NCBI GenBank assembly: GCA_021324915.1 | Contig: JAJPIC010000024.1 | Location: 108,020-172,019, forward strand | DNA: 64,000 nt | DNA from: Beijerinckiaceae bacterium | GTDB taxonomy: Bacteria; Pseudomonadota; Alphaproteobacteria; Rhizobiales; Beijerinckiaceae | Reading direction: 5' to 3' | Shown here: positions 42,132 to 51,034 of the stretch, in pieces | How the letters are laid out: each line of letters begins with the position of its first letter | Numbering within the stretch: the first letter of the stretch is position 1 | The notes under the pieces: model-generated | Seen by the model: only the letters and a program-made list of their open reading frames with translations | What the model was told of the DNA's origin: nothing | Databases searched by the model: none | Translations under genes and position numbers: made by a program

Positions 42132-43758
42132 GCCGAGGGGAGAGACGGATAATGTTCGCTTGCGTGTTCAGCGTCTGAAAGTCGTGCGGCGCAGCTTGCG
42201 GATCGACGACGAGGTAAATCGGTTTTGTCTTTGCCAAATCGAGCGTCGCTTGCGCGGCTTCGTTCTCCACCCAGCCCTGGATGAAAAAGATAAAGTCATT
42301 GGTGTCGGTTTTGGCGTCGATCCACGGCACGTCGATCGACCAGTTCAAATGAACCTGTGGGTTGATGAGCATCGCCGCGATGACCGGATACGCGTCTGAG
42401 ATGACGACCACCGGCCGGTCGAGCCTCGGCAATGCGAGGAGCGGTCCCGCGATGGCGCTCAATCGGACCGGGTCATTCTTGTCGTAGGGATTGCGCTCGA
42501 CGATCTTGCCCGGCAAAAAGACGATTGCCGCGATGACGAGGCAAAGACCGAGCGCGAAAGCGGATTTGCGTGCCGGCGAGACCCGCTCCGGTTCGAAGCA
42601 ACGCGCGAGCGCCAGTGCACCGACCAATGTTCCGATGAAGTAGAGAGGCTTGGCGCTTCCAGTAAGCCAAAGCGCAAGATAGGACAGCGGGCCGAGTCCG
42701 AGGACAGCGAGGCCAATACGCCGGATCGCGGCTGTCGGCGGCCGCTCGATCGCGTCGGCGAGAACGAAGGCGAGAGCGAGGGCCAATCCCGGAACGAGAT
42801 AAAGAAAATGCCGCTCGGGCTGCGGATTGGGGATCCAGAAAAGATAATTGAGCAGCACGAGCGGAAGCACGGCGGCGAGCCGTGGCAGATCGCGCGCTCT
42901 GATAAGGAGAATGATGGCGCAAACGAAGCCGAGGACGAGCAAGGGATTGAGTGCTCGCATGACGCGCAGTTGCGCGGCGCCGAAATTCGCGACGAACCGC
43001 TTCGGATTGTGCCATTCGGCGAGAAGCGCGGGAACGCTTGCATGCGCCGGGGGCGGGGAGGGCAAAAGCGCAAAAATGCCGAGCCCGATCCCGATGCCGG
43101 CAATGCCGAGCGCCGCGAGATAGGCGGCCTTCGTGAGGGAGAACCGCCCTTCGTCGAAGCAGAAGGCGAGGAACATCGGCGCCATCAAAAGGACGTCGAC
43201 GCGCATGCTGAAGGCGAGCCCGATGAGGCAGACCGCCGCGAGATCGAGGACATAGCGCCAGCTACTGCGCATGTTGCTGCGCAAGCCGACTGCGGCCAGA
43301 GCCGCGAGGATGAAAAATATCGCCGGCCACATCGGGTGGGCATATTCACCGCAGAACACCCAGATCGGGACGGTCATGACGATGACGGCTGCCGCAAGTC
43401 CGGCAGTGTTTCCGGCGAGCGCCCGCGCGATGAGACTGATCGGGATGAGGCTCGCGACCACCGAGACATAGGTGATGAGATTGAGCGCGCGGGCAAGTTC
43501 GAGCGGATGCGCGGCGAGACTGCGCAGCGTTGCGACGATCGCGAAATAGCCGCGCGATATGCCATAGCCATAGACGAGACCGCTCGCCAGGTCTTTGCCT
43601 TGAATGAAGGCGTCGAGCACGCCATCGAAGACGCGGTAACTGTCTCTCTCGCCGAACGTGTTGCGATAAGTGCAAAGGAAATGCAGGACGCCGTAAACGA
43701 GGAGGAGCAGGAGCAGCCCTGTCACGTAGCGTTTGGTGTCAGTGGCGAATTTCTTCAT
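42121..43758 (-). CDS. GT-C type multi-TM glycosyltransferase (PMT/ArnT-like)
   Basis: About 10 or more TM; YRNTFGERDSYRVFDGVLDAF early acidic loop; IPNPQPERHFLYLVPGLALALAF; overlaps the GtrB-like gene by 11 bp. Confidence 0.7.
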   Translation of the reverse strand: MKKFATDTKRYVTGLLLLLLVYGVLHFLCTYRNTFGERDSYRVFDGVLDAFIQGKDLASGLVYGYGISRGYFAIVATLRSLAAHPLELARALNLITYVSVVASLIPISLIARALAGNTAGLAAAVIVMTVPIWVFCGEYAHPMWPAIFFILAALAAVGLRSNMRSSWRYVLDLAAVCLIGLAFSMRVDVLLMAPMFLAFCFDEGRFSLTKAAYLAALGIAGIGIGLGIFALLPSPPPAHASVPALLAEWHNPKRFVANFGAAQLRVMRALNPLLVLGFVCAIILLIRARDLPRLAAVLPLVLLNYLFWIPNPQPERHFLYLVPGLALALAFVLADAIERPPTAAIRRIGLAVLGLGPLSYLALWLTGSAKPLYFIGTLVGALALARCFEPERVSPARKSAFALGLCLVIAAIVFLPGKIVERNPYDKNDPVRLSAIAGPLLALPRLDRPVVVISDAYPVIAAMLINPQVHLNWSIDVPWIDAKTDTNDFIFFIQGWVENEAAQATLDLAKTKPIYLVVDPQAAPHDFQTLNTQANIIRLSPRHGA

Positions 43759-43808
43759 TCAGGGTCCAGTCCGGCCTGATCGCGCCGGGCGCCGAGCGCC
43801 GCCGCGCT

Positions 43809-44246
43809 TCATTTTTTCAAAGCGTCCTCGAAGCGCCCGTAGGGCCCGAGCCTCACGTCCGTGCGGATGACGCGGGCCGGGTTGCCGACGACGACAGACC
43901 GCGAGGGTACGTCTTTCGTCACCACAGCTCCGGCCCCGACGAGACATTCGTCGCCGATCTCGACGCCGGGCAGGATCAGGCTGCGCGCGCCGATGAAACA
44001 GCGCCGCCCGATGCGGGTGTGGCGATAGAGTCGGCGCGTCGTGTCATGGGTGAGGATCGTGGCGCCGAAGGCGACGAAAGATTCCGGCCCCACATGCACG
44101 CCCTTGGGATAGGTCAGGTCGAAATGCGCGCTGAGGGAGAAGGTTGCCGTGGGATGAATGTCCATTCCCCAGACCTTTGTATAATAGGCGCGCTTGATGC
44201 CGACGAGGATCGAGCGCAAGGGAAGTAGGGCATTGAGCGTCGCCAT
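43809..44246 (-). CDS. Left-handed beta-helix (hexapeptide) acyltransferase, WcaF-like
   Basis: IHPTATFSLSAHFDLTYPKGVHVGPESFVAFGATILTHD...RIGRRCFIGARSLILPGVEIGDECLVGAGAVVTKDVPSRSVVVGNPARVIR. Confidence 0.9.
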   Translation of the reverse strand: MATLNALLPLRSILVGIKRAYYTKVWGMDIHPTATFSLSAHFDLTYPKGVHVGPESFVAFGATILTHDTTRRLYRHTRIGRRCFIGARSLILPGVEIGDECLVGAGAVVTKDVPSRSVVVGNPARVIRTDVRLGPYGRFEDALKK

Positions 44247-44255
44247 TTTTCTGAA

Positions 44256-45173
44256 CTAATTCCGGATGAGGACTTCGTAATCGGAAATTCTTTCCGATGG
44301 GATGATCAGGTAATCGCATTCGTGCGCGTTTTCCTGCGTCCACACGCGAACCGGAAATTTTGCGGTTTTCACGAGACCGAGAAAGAGAAGTTCCAGCCGG
44401 TCTTTTTGCACGTTGAACACCGTGTAGTCGTGCGCATGCAGAAAGTCCGTGAGCGCCTCGAGCGTTGCTTCGTATTTTGCAATATCGGCCTGCGCGTCCG
44501 CACCGAGGATCTCGCAGAGAAGCGGCGGACGGAAGTCCTTCAGGCTTTGGTGCATGCCTTGCAGCACTTGTAGTTCGGCGCCCTCGACGTCGACCTTGAC
44601 GAGGCCGATCGCGTCAAGCCCGAGATCGTCGCGAATATCGTCGAACCTGTAACAGGGAACGACATTGTCCTCGAGCTCGATCCCCGGTCGCAGATCCGCG
44701 ATCAGCGAAGCGCCGTTGTCGGTCGGCACGCCCCTTTGCGCATAAAGCGTCAGAAGACGGGTCTTGTCCGACAGGCCGACCGGCAGGACCACGCAACCGC
44801 CGAGCCGGTTCTCGTCGGCAAGCGAGAAGAGCGAGGCAAATGAATGGGGATTGGGTTCGAAACCGATGTAGCGCTCGTTGCCGCCGGCGGCGATATAATC
44901 AAGCAGAGTTTGCCCGACGTTTGCGCCGATATCGATGAAATCGCCGCGCGCGATTTTTAAAACTCGGCGTATGACCTCGGTCTTCCAATCATATTTCCAA
45001 TTGAGCAGTGCCGAGGGCTTCGTCACGTTGGCCGAAACGAAGATTCTCCTTCCGCCGGCATAGACGGCAAAGCGGGGGAGCGCAGTCCGCCAGAGCCTGA
45101 TCGCGGCGCGATTCAACAGACGCTTCGATGTCATCTTAAGGACTCGCGAACCGAGGAGCCAAATGCGAACCAA
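44256..45173 (-). CDS. FkbM family methyltransferase
   Basis: GDFIDIGANVGQTLLDYIAAGGNERYIGFEPNPHSFASL...IGLVKVDVEGAELQVLQGMHQSL. Confidence 0.88.
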   Translation of the reverse strand: MVRIWLLGSRVLKMTSKRLLNRAAIRLWRTALPRFAVYAGGRRIFVSANVTKPSALLNWKYDWKTEVIRRVLKIARGDFIDIGANVGQTLLDYIAAGGNERYIGFEPNPHSFASLFSLADENRLGGCVVLPVGLSDKTRLLTLYAQRGVPTDNGASLIADLRPGIELEDNVVPCYRFDDIRDDLGLDAIGLVKVDVEGAELQVLQGMHQSLKDFRPPLLCEILGADAQADIAKYEATLEALTDFLHAHDYTVFNVQKDRLELLFLGLVKTAKFPVRVWTQENAHECDYLIIPSERISDYEVLIRN

Positions 45174-45206
45174 GCAAGCTTGGGCGGCGCAATGCGTGCC
45201 CGCCTC

Positions 45207-45956
45207 TCAATCCTTGTAACTCACGAAGATCTTCTCGCCGCGACCGAGGCCGAAAGTCTGAACGTCGGGCTCGACCGCCGTGACCTCTTCGACCCTGAAC
45301 CCGGCGGCATTGATCCGGTCGCGCAAGTCGCGACCGTAAAACCGCACATGATCCCACTGGCCGAAATGCGCGATGCGATCACGCGTCTCGACGATCGAGG
45401 CGTTCTCGTAGGTTTCGTCCCAACCTTCCACGATCGGCACCATGATGATTGCAAATCCGCCTGGCCGGAGAATTCGGCGCACTTCGGCGAGCGCTCTTTT
45501 GTCGTCGACATGTTCGAGGACATGCGAGGCGACGACAATGTCATAGCTTTCGTCGGGCAGCGCGATCTTCTCGATATCGAGTACGAGCGTGGCATGCGCG
45601 GGATTGAGGTCGGCAGAGCTGTAGCGCGCGACCATGGGACGCAGGAAGCGCTGGACCGAAGCTTCAGGCGCGAAATGCAAGAGCGACTTGCCGGCGAAGC
45701 GCTCCTGGTTGCGGTCGATCCAGAGCTTCAGCAGGCGATGGCGCTCAAGGCTTAGGCAGCGAGGGCATTGCGAGCCATAGCGGGGAGGATGGCCGAACGT
45801 GCGAAATCGGCCCTCGTAGCCGCAGATGTTGCAGCGATGGGTTTGCCCGCGCAAGACCGCCCGCGACACCTCGAACAAATAGAGGAGATGACGCGCCTGA
45901 CCGTATCCGCTCTCGCCGAGCACGCCGTGCAAAGTCTTTTTCAACGAAAAGCTCAC
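45207..45956 (-). CDS. SAM-dependent methyltransferase (class I)
   Basis: ARYSSADLNPAHATLVLDIEKIALPDESYDIVVASHVLEHVDDKRALAEVRRILRPGGFAIIMVPI; N-terminal Cys pairs CNICGYEG and CPRC suggest a zinc-binding motif. Confidence 0.87.
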   Translation of the reverse strand: MSFSLKKTLHGVLGESGYGQARHLLYLFEVSRAVLRGQTHRCNICGYEGRFRTFGHPPRYGSQCPRCLSLERHRLLKLWIDRNQERFAGKSLLHFAPEASVQRFLRPMVARYSSADLNPAHATLVLDIEKIALPDESYDIVVASHVLEHVDDKRALAEVRRILRPGGFAIIMVPIVEGWDETYENASIVETRDRIAHFGQWDHVRFYGRDLRDRINAAGFRVEEVTAVEPDVQTFGLGRGEKIFVSYKD

Positions 45957-45983
45957 TCAATTACTCCCCGCTGATGCCCACGT

Positions 45984-47072
45984 TCATGTCATGCGCCGAG
46001 CCGAGCCCGCGTCGGTGCGTTTCCCGCACTCCTTATCTACTGTGCGGTAGACGTCATCCAGCAGAGGCAGAACCGCCGCAGCGCTGAATTTCTCGCAAAT
46101 CGACTGATGGGCGGCTTGCCCCATCCTCCGACGCAGATCTTTATCGCCAATCAGGGCCAATATTGCGGCGGCGAGCGATGCAACGTTCCCAGGCTCGCAA
46201 AGAATCCCGTTCACGCCATCCTCGATCAGTTCGGGCAATCCGCCCACCGGCGTCGTCACGACAGGCAAACTCCAGGCCATCGCTTCAAGCACGCTCATCG
46301 GAAGACCTTCATTATAAGAAGGGAGGACATAAATATCGGCGTCCGCCAGCAAGGAGTTCCGCTCCGCCGGACCGACCCAGCCGCGAAAGTCCACGTGCTC
46401 GGCGATTCCGAATTGATCAACGAGCGCCTTGGCTTTGTCGAGCGCACCGTTGCCGCAGATCACGAGCTGGACTGCGCCGGAACTCGCGTGAACCTGGGCA
46501 AAGGCTCCGATGAGATCGAAAACACCTTTGCGTTGTCCAATCTGTCCCAGAAAAAGAATCTTGCGCACGGACCGCGACCTATCGGGAACCGACACGGGAA
46601 CATCAACATAATTCGGCACGACGCAGATAGCCGCCTTTGGTGCAATTCCTTTGACGAAACGGCCCCAGCTCGGCGAAAGAACCAGAACGCGCGAGGCTGC
46701 TTCAAGCTGAGCAATAATGAGTCGCTTCAGCGGAGCCGGCTGGCTCTCGTAGAAGACCTTTAGCTCGGAACCGTGGAGATGGAAGACCACCGGAACGCCG
46801 AAGGCGCGCGCGATCACGCAGAAGATCGACTTGCGCCAGAAACTGCCGCGCATTGACGCATGGACATGCACAAGCTCGACCTTGGATGTTGCGAGCGTTG
46901 CGACAAAGAGCAGCAAGGCACGAAGCAGGACGAGCTGGCGAACGAAAAATCCGTGCCCGGAATAAGCAGCGATAAGTTTAATCTTCTGTCGCGTTATGAA
47001 ACCGTCATGTCGATAAGACTCAACCACGCTGCGCATGCCGCCGGGCGCGCAATTCCAAACCATGATTTTCAC
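45984..47072 (-). CDS. Glycosyltransferase family 4
   Basis: VRKILFLGQIGQRKGVFDLIGAFAQV, ICGNGALDKAKALVDQFGIAEHVDFRGWVGPAER, LPSYNEGLPMSVLEAMAWSLPVVTTPVGGLPELIEDGVNG. Confidence 0.93.
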   Translation of the reverse strand: MKIMVWNCAPGGMRSVVESYRHDGFITRQKIKLIAAYSGHGFFVRQLVLLRALLLFVATLATSKVELVHVHASMRGSFWRKSIFCVIARAFGVPVVFHLHGSELKVFYESQPAPLKRLIIAQLEAASRVLVLSPSWGRFVKGIAPKAAICVVPNYVDVPVSVPDRSRSVRKILFLGQIGQRKGVFDLIGAFAQVHASSGAVQLVICGNGALDKAKALVDQFGIAEHVDFRGWVGPAERNSLLADADIYVLPSYNEGLPMSVLEAMAWSLPVVTTPVGGLPELIEDGVNGILCEPGNVASLAAAILALIGDKDLRRRMGQAAHQSICEKFSAAAVLPLLDDVYRTVDKECGKRTDAGSARRMT

Positions 47073-47183
47073 GCGCCTAGCCTCTGCCTTATTGCGATCA
47101 TGCTCTGAGGAGATTTACGCGAGCGGCCAATCACGACAGGGTCGAGCCCTAAGCATTAGAAAATTTCATGCAGGACGAATGAC

Positions 47184-47711
47184 ATGATCGTCAAGGAACG
47201 CAAGCAAGATCGGCGCCTGCTCCTGGCCTTGAGCGTGAGCATGCTCTGCTGCTTCGCCGCCGGCGCGTCCGCCCAATCTTCGCTCGGCGGCTCGGCCTCG
47301 CAACCTGGTACGCTCGGGACCGAGGTGGCGCCGATGACCGGCGAGAGCTCCGGCCTTGCGCCCTTGGAACAGAAGCCCGCATTCGGCGGCCTGACCGGCC
47401 CTGTTCCGCTCATTCATCACGACGCCTTGCGCCATCCTTGTGTTGAGATCCACGGCTATTCTCAGCCGCAAAAGGTCAATCCCGACGTCTACGATCACAT
47501 CTTGCAAATCAGCAATAGATGCAGCGAGACCATCAAGCTCCATATTTGCTACTACCAGACGGAGGATTGTATCGACGTCTCTGCGCGTCCTTACGACAAC
47601 CAGCTCGAGACGCTCGGCATATTTGCGCATATGCCGGACTTCAGATGGGAATATACGGAGAATTGCACGCCCTCCATCTATTCTCCATTAAAACCGGCCA
47701 ATTGCTATTGA
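47184..47711 (+). CDS. Hypothetical secreted protein
   Basis: Signal peptide RRLLLALSVSMLCCFAAGASAQ; C-terminal Cys residues (ISNRCSETIKLHICYYQTEDCI...TENCTPS...PANCY). Confidence 0.65.
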   Translation: MIVKERKQDRRLLLALSVSMLCCFAAGASAQSSLGGSASQPGTLGTEVAPMTGESSGLAPLEQKPAFGGLTGPVPLIHHDALRHPCVEIHGYSQPQKVNPDVYDHILQISNRCSETIKLHICYYQTEDCIDVSARPYDNQLETLGIFAHMPDFRWEYTENCTPSIYSPLKPANCY

Positions 47712-47732
47712 GGCTTGGTGCGAGTCGAGCCG

Positions 47733-49340
47733 CTAAGGCAGGAGTCCGTCGCGCTTGTATCGCTCGATCAGGCGCGCGGCGGCCTTGTGCAAGCTGGCGC
47801 TCGGATGCGTTCCGTCCGAAGTATAGGCGAGGCCTAACGGCGCGCCGTCAGGATGATCGATCGAGAATCCGGAGGTCAGCGAGACTTTCCATGGTCCACC
47901 GCCCTCGACGTTATAGATATTTTTGATTTCCACGCGCGGCGTGCCGGGTTCGATCACGAGCACGTCGCCATTGGTCGGCCGGCTGGCGCCCGTGACGAGC
48001 GCTTGCGTACTGCCTCGCGAGACGCCGCCCGAGAGCGCGCCCCTCCATTGTGAAGTTTTCCAGAAGCCCGGGTGCTGCGGATCGCAGAATGCGGGCGTCA
48101 CGTCGAGTGTGGTTACGTAATTCGGCAATGGCCCTGTCCGGAACCATGCGCCGGCCTGCCAGCGAATGCCGTTGGGATAATCGCCTTGCTGGTCCTCGCT
48201 CGAGGTCCAGCCCGTATTGTTGGTCGCGCGCGCGTGCGTGGGGAAGGTCGTCTGGAAGATGTGGCACGATGGGCAGACTTCGTGCCAGAACTCCCACCAT
48301 GTGCGCTCGACTCTTTGAAAATCGGCGAGCACATGCCCGCCGACGTAACGACTGTTCTGGCCCATCTCGGAGATAATGACGTCGAACGGCCGGTTGGGAA
48401 GGGCGCGCAAGGCGCTCAAGCGAAGCTGAAATTGACCCGGAGCCTCGGAGCCCTGATCGTCGGGCCTCGTGCCTGAGATCATCATCGTGCCGAAATTGCG
48501 CCGCTTCGAGCTTTCGTCGTCGAGGCCGCGCGGGATATATCCGACCACGCCGCGGCTGCCGAAGTCGTAATCAGCTTGCCCAACGGCAATGCTGTCGCCG
48601 AGGATCAGGTAGACGGGCGAGCCGTCCCATCCTGTAGCTACCGCCAGCGATGGTCCGACAGGGGCAGAGCCCTGCCGATATCTGGCAACGGTCCCTTCGA
48701 GGCGTTTATCCATCTGCGGCGACGACGTATATTCGACCCCGTCGCCCACGAATTGGTTCGAGAAGCGGGGCTGCACGCCGAAATCTCCGGAGCCGACGAC
48801 AAGTCCTCCGCCGGCCGGCGCGCTGCGGCTCGTGCGAATGAAATAATGTGAATTCGCGGCAAGCGTCACCGGTTTGCCGTCGGAATCGCGCAGCGGGTCC
48901 GACCAGCGAAAATCTCCGTCTCCGAGCACGACGCTCTCGGCACCGTCGAAGGTCACCGGATATGCGTGACCATCGGCGAGGACGGTGGCGAAATCGATCG
49001 TGTTTTCATTTCCGGGCTTGCGTTCGGGATTGGGCGTGCCATCGATCGCGACGTAGAAATTCGCGTAGAGAAAGCGAATGTTCGATATCGCATAGGGTGG
49101 CGAATTATTGAACACTTGTCCAAGCGCGGACCTTGCCGTGGGCGATCTGATGACGCCGGTCGGGAAGTTGAGACGATTTGACGCGAACGAATAAGAGTGC
49201 GCGTCGGTCAGATCGCTCCAGCCGCTCTCTGTCGGCATTGCGGTCGAGAGGCCGAAGGCGCAGACAGCGAAAACCGAAAGCGCAATCTTGACCACGGCAT
49301 GGGCAGACTGACTACGCACTGCTCTTCTCGGGACGTTCAC
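47733..49340 (-). CDS. Secreted SGNH/GDSL-like hydrolase
   Basis: Signal-like N-terminus; YLILGDSIAVGQADY (block I GDS) and C-terminal TSDGTHPSASLHKAAARLI (block V DxxH). Confidence 0.65.
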   Translation of the reverse strand: MNVPRRAVRSQSAHAVVKIALSVFAVCAFGLSTAMPTESGWSDLTDAHSYSFASNRLNFPTGVIRSPTARSALGQVFNNSPPYAISNIRFLYANFYVAIDGTPNPERKPGNENTIDFATVLADGHAYPVTFDGAESVVLGDGDFRWSDPLRDSDGKPVTLAANSHYFIRTSRSAPAGGGLVVGSGDFGVQPRFSNQFVGDGVEYTSSPQMDKRLEGTVARYRQGSAPVGPSLAVATGWDGSPVYLILGDSIAVGQADYDFGSRGVVGYIPRGLDDESSKRRNFGTMMISGTRPDDQGSEAPGQFQLRLSALRALPNRPFDVIISEMGQNSRYVGGHVLADFQRVERTWWEFWHEVCPSCHIFQTTFPTHARATNNTGWTSSEDQQGDYPNGIRWQAGAWFRTGPLPNYVTTLDVTPAFCDPQHPGFWKTSQWRGALSGGVSRGSTQALVTGASRPTNGDVLVIEPGTPRVEIKNIYNVEGGGPWKVSLTSGFSIDHPDGAPLGLAYTSDGTHPSASLHKAAARLIERYKRDGLLP

Positions 49341-49591
49341 GCGTCACACCCGCCGCAATTTCCACGACACACATCGACACGAAAGCGACTTCCCATGCGC
49401 GCGCTCGATGCGAAAAAATTTACCGCCGGAAATTTCAAAAATCATACGCACAATTTTGCTATCCGCGCCGCCTAGACCGATTGCCGCGGGCTGGCACAGC
49501 TGATGCTACCGTTGATCTGACGCAATCGGGCCCCAATTGAGCGGTACTCATCTTGCGCCGGCAAGGCGCGACGTGATTCACTTCAGAGAGG

Positions 49592-51034
49592 TTGCGCGTG
49601 GCTCACCTCGTCAGCGAATTCGATCTTTCGACTCGTAAGGCCCGGCGGCTGTCTATCTCGCACGGGATGATTCAACCACTCTTCGTTCTCTTCGACGCTA
49701 CCGCGATATTATTGGCGAGCGTTCTCGGCCTGGTGGTTTACTATTTCCTTCGTGCAGACTTCATGGATCTCGAGAGCTACGCCGGGGTCGATATTTTTGC
49801 GATCTCGGTTTACGCGGCCTCGGCATCCTACTTCCGCCTCTATAGATTCCGTCAGCTGAATCGGTCGGGGCTCGAGTTCAAGAGCGTCTTGGTAAGCTGG
49901 GCCGCCGTTCTCTTCTGCCTGACGGTCTGCCTGTTCCTCATGAAGCTCGGCAGCCACGTCTCGCGCGCCACGATAACCGCCTTTCTTGTCATCGCGCTTC
50001 CGTCCTTATTGATAAGCCGGTCTATTTCCAAAAGCTTTTTCAAGACGGCCATTCAAACTAGCCTCATTCGCGGACGCCGCGCGATTGTCGTGGGAACGCA
50101 CGACGAGCTCGTTTCCATCAGCCAGGAACACCTGCTTTCTCATTACGGAATCGACGAGGGCGAGCGCATAACCTTGCCGGCACGCGAAGCCAACGAGTCT
50201 CATACGGAGGCCGTAGCGCGCGAAGCCGCGGGCCGGGCGCGCATCATCCGCGCCGGCGAGGTTGTTTTAGCCCTTCCATGGGACGACGACGTAAGACTCA
50301 GGCTCGTTCTGAAACATCTCAGGACCTTGCCTATTCCCGCGAGCTTGCTGCCGGACCGTTCGGCGAGATCCTTGCTCGAGGGGCACAACTCGACCTTCGC
50401 GGAAGAGCTTCTGATTCCCGTCAAACGCGCCCCGCTCGGGCCTTTCGCCAGACTTGCAAAACGTTCATTCGATACGGTGATCGCGGCTGGGCTGATCCTC
50501 GCATTCTCGCCGGTGATGATCGTGGCCGCGCTCGCGATCAGGCTCGACTCGAAGGGGCCGGTGATCTTCCGCCAGCAGCGGAGGGGATTCAACGGCGAGA
50601 CCTTCGTCATCTATAAATTCCGCACCATGTCGGTGATGGAAGACGGCGGCAAGATCATCCAGGCCAAAAAGGGGGATCCCCGCTTGACGCGGGTGGGCGG
50701 CCTCCTCAGGCGCTCGAGCATCGATGAGCTGCCGCAATTGTTCAATGTGCTGAAGGGCGACATGTCCTTGGTGGGTCCTCGCCCGCACGCGTTGACTCAT
50801 GACGACGAATTTTCCGCTCTGGTCGCCGAATATGCATTCCGTCATCATGTGAAGCCAGGAATAACCGGGCTCGCTCAGGTCAATGGCTTTAGAGGCGAGA
50901 TGCGGTGTTTCGACGATCTGAAGCAACGCATCGACTACGATTTGAAATACGTGAACAACTGGAGCTTCCTCCTCGATCTCCAAATCCTGGCGAGGACGTC
51001 GCTCGCAACTGTCATCGCCAAGAACGCCCATTGA
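49592..51034 (+). CDS. Polyprenyl glycosylphosphotransferase (WcaJ/WbaP-type initiating sugar transferase)
   Basis: N-terminal TM bundle; KRSFDTVIAAGLILAFSPVMIVAALAIRLDSKGPVIFRQQRRGFNGETFVIYKFRTM...LTRVGGLLRRSSIDELPQLFNVLKGDMSLVGPRPHA. Confidence 0.95.
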   Translation: MRVAHLVSEFDLSTRKARRLSISHGMIQPLFVLFDATAILLASVLGLVVYYFLRADFMDLESYAGVDIFAISVYAASASYFRLYRFRQLNRSGLEFKSVLVSWAAVLFCLTVCLFLMKLGSHVSRATITAFLVIALPSLLISRSISKSFFKTAIQTSLIRGRRAIVVGTHDELVSISQEHLLSHYGIDEGERITLPAREANESHTEAVAREAAGRARIIRAGEVVLALPWDDDVRLRLVLKHLRTLPIPASLLPDRSARSLLEGHNSTFAEELLIPVKRAPLGPFARLAKRSFDTVIAAGLILAFSPVMIVAALAIRLDSKGPVIFRQQRRGFNGETFVIYKFRTMSVMEDGGKIIQAKKGDPRLTRVGGLLRRSSIDELPQLFNVLKGDMSLVGPRPHALTHDDEFSALVAEYAFRHHVKPGITGLAQVNGFRGEMRCFDDLKQRIDYDLKYVNNWSFLLDLQILARTSLATVIAKNAH

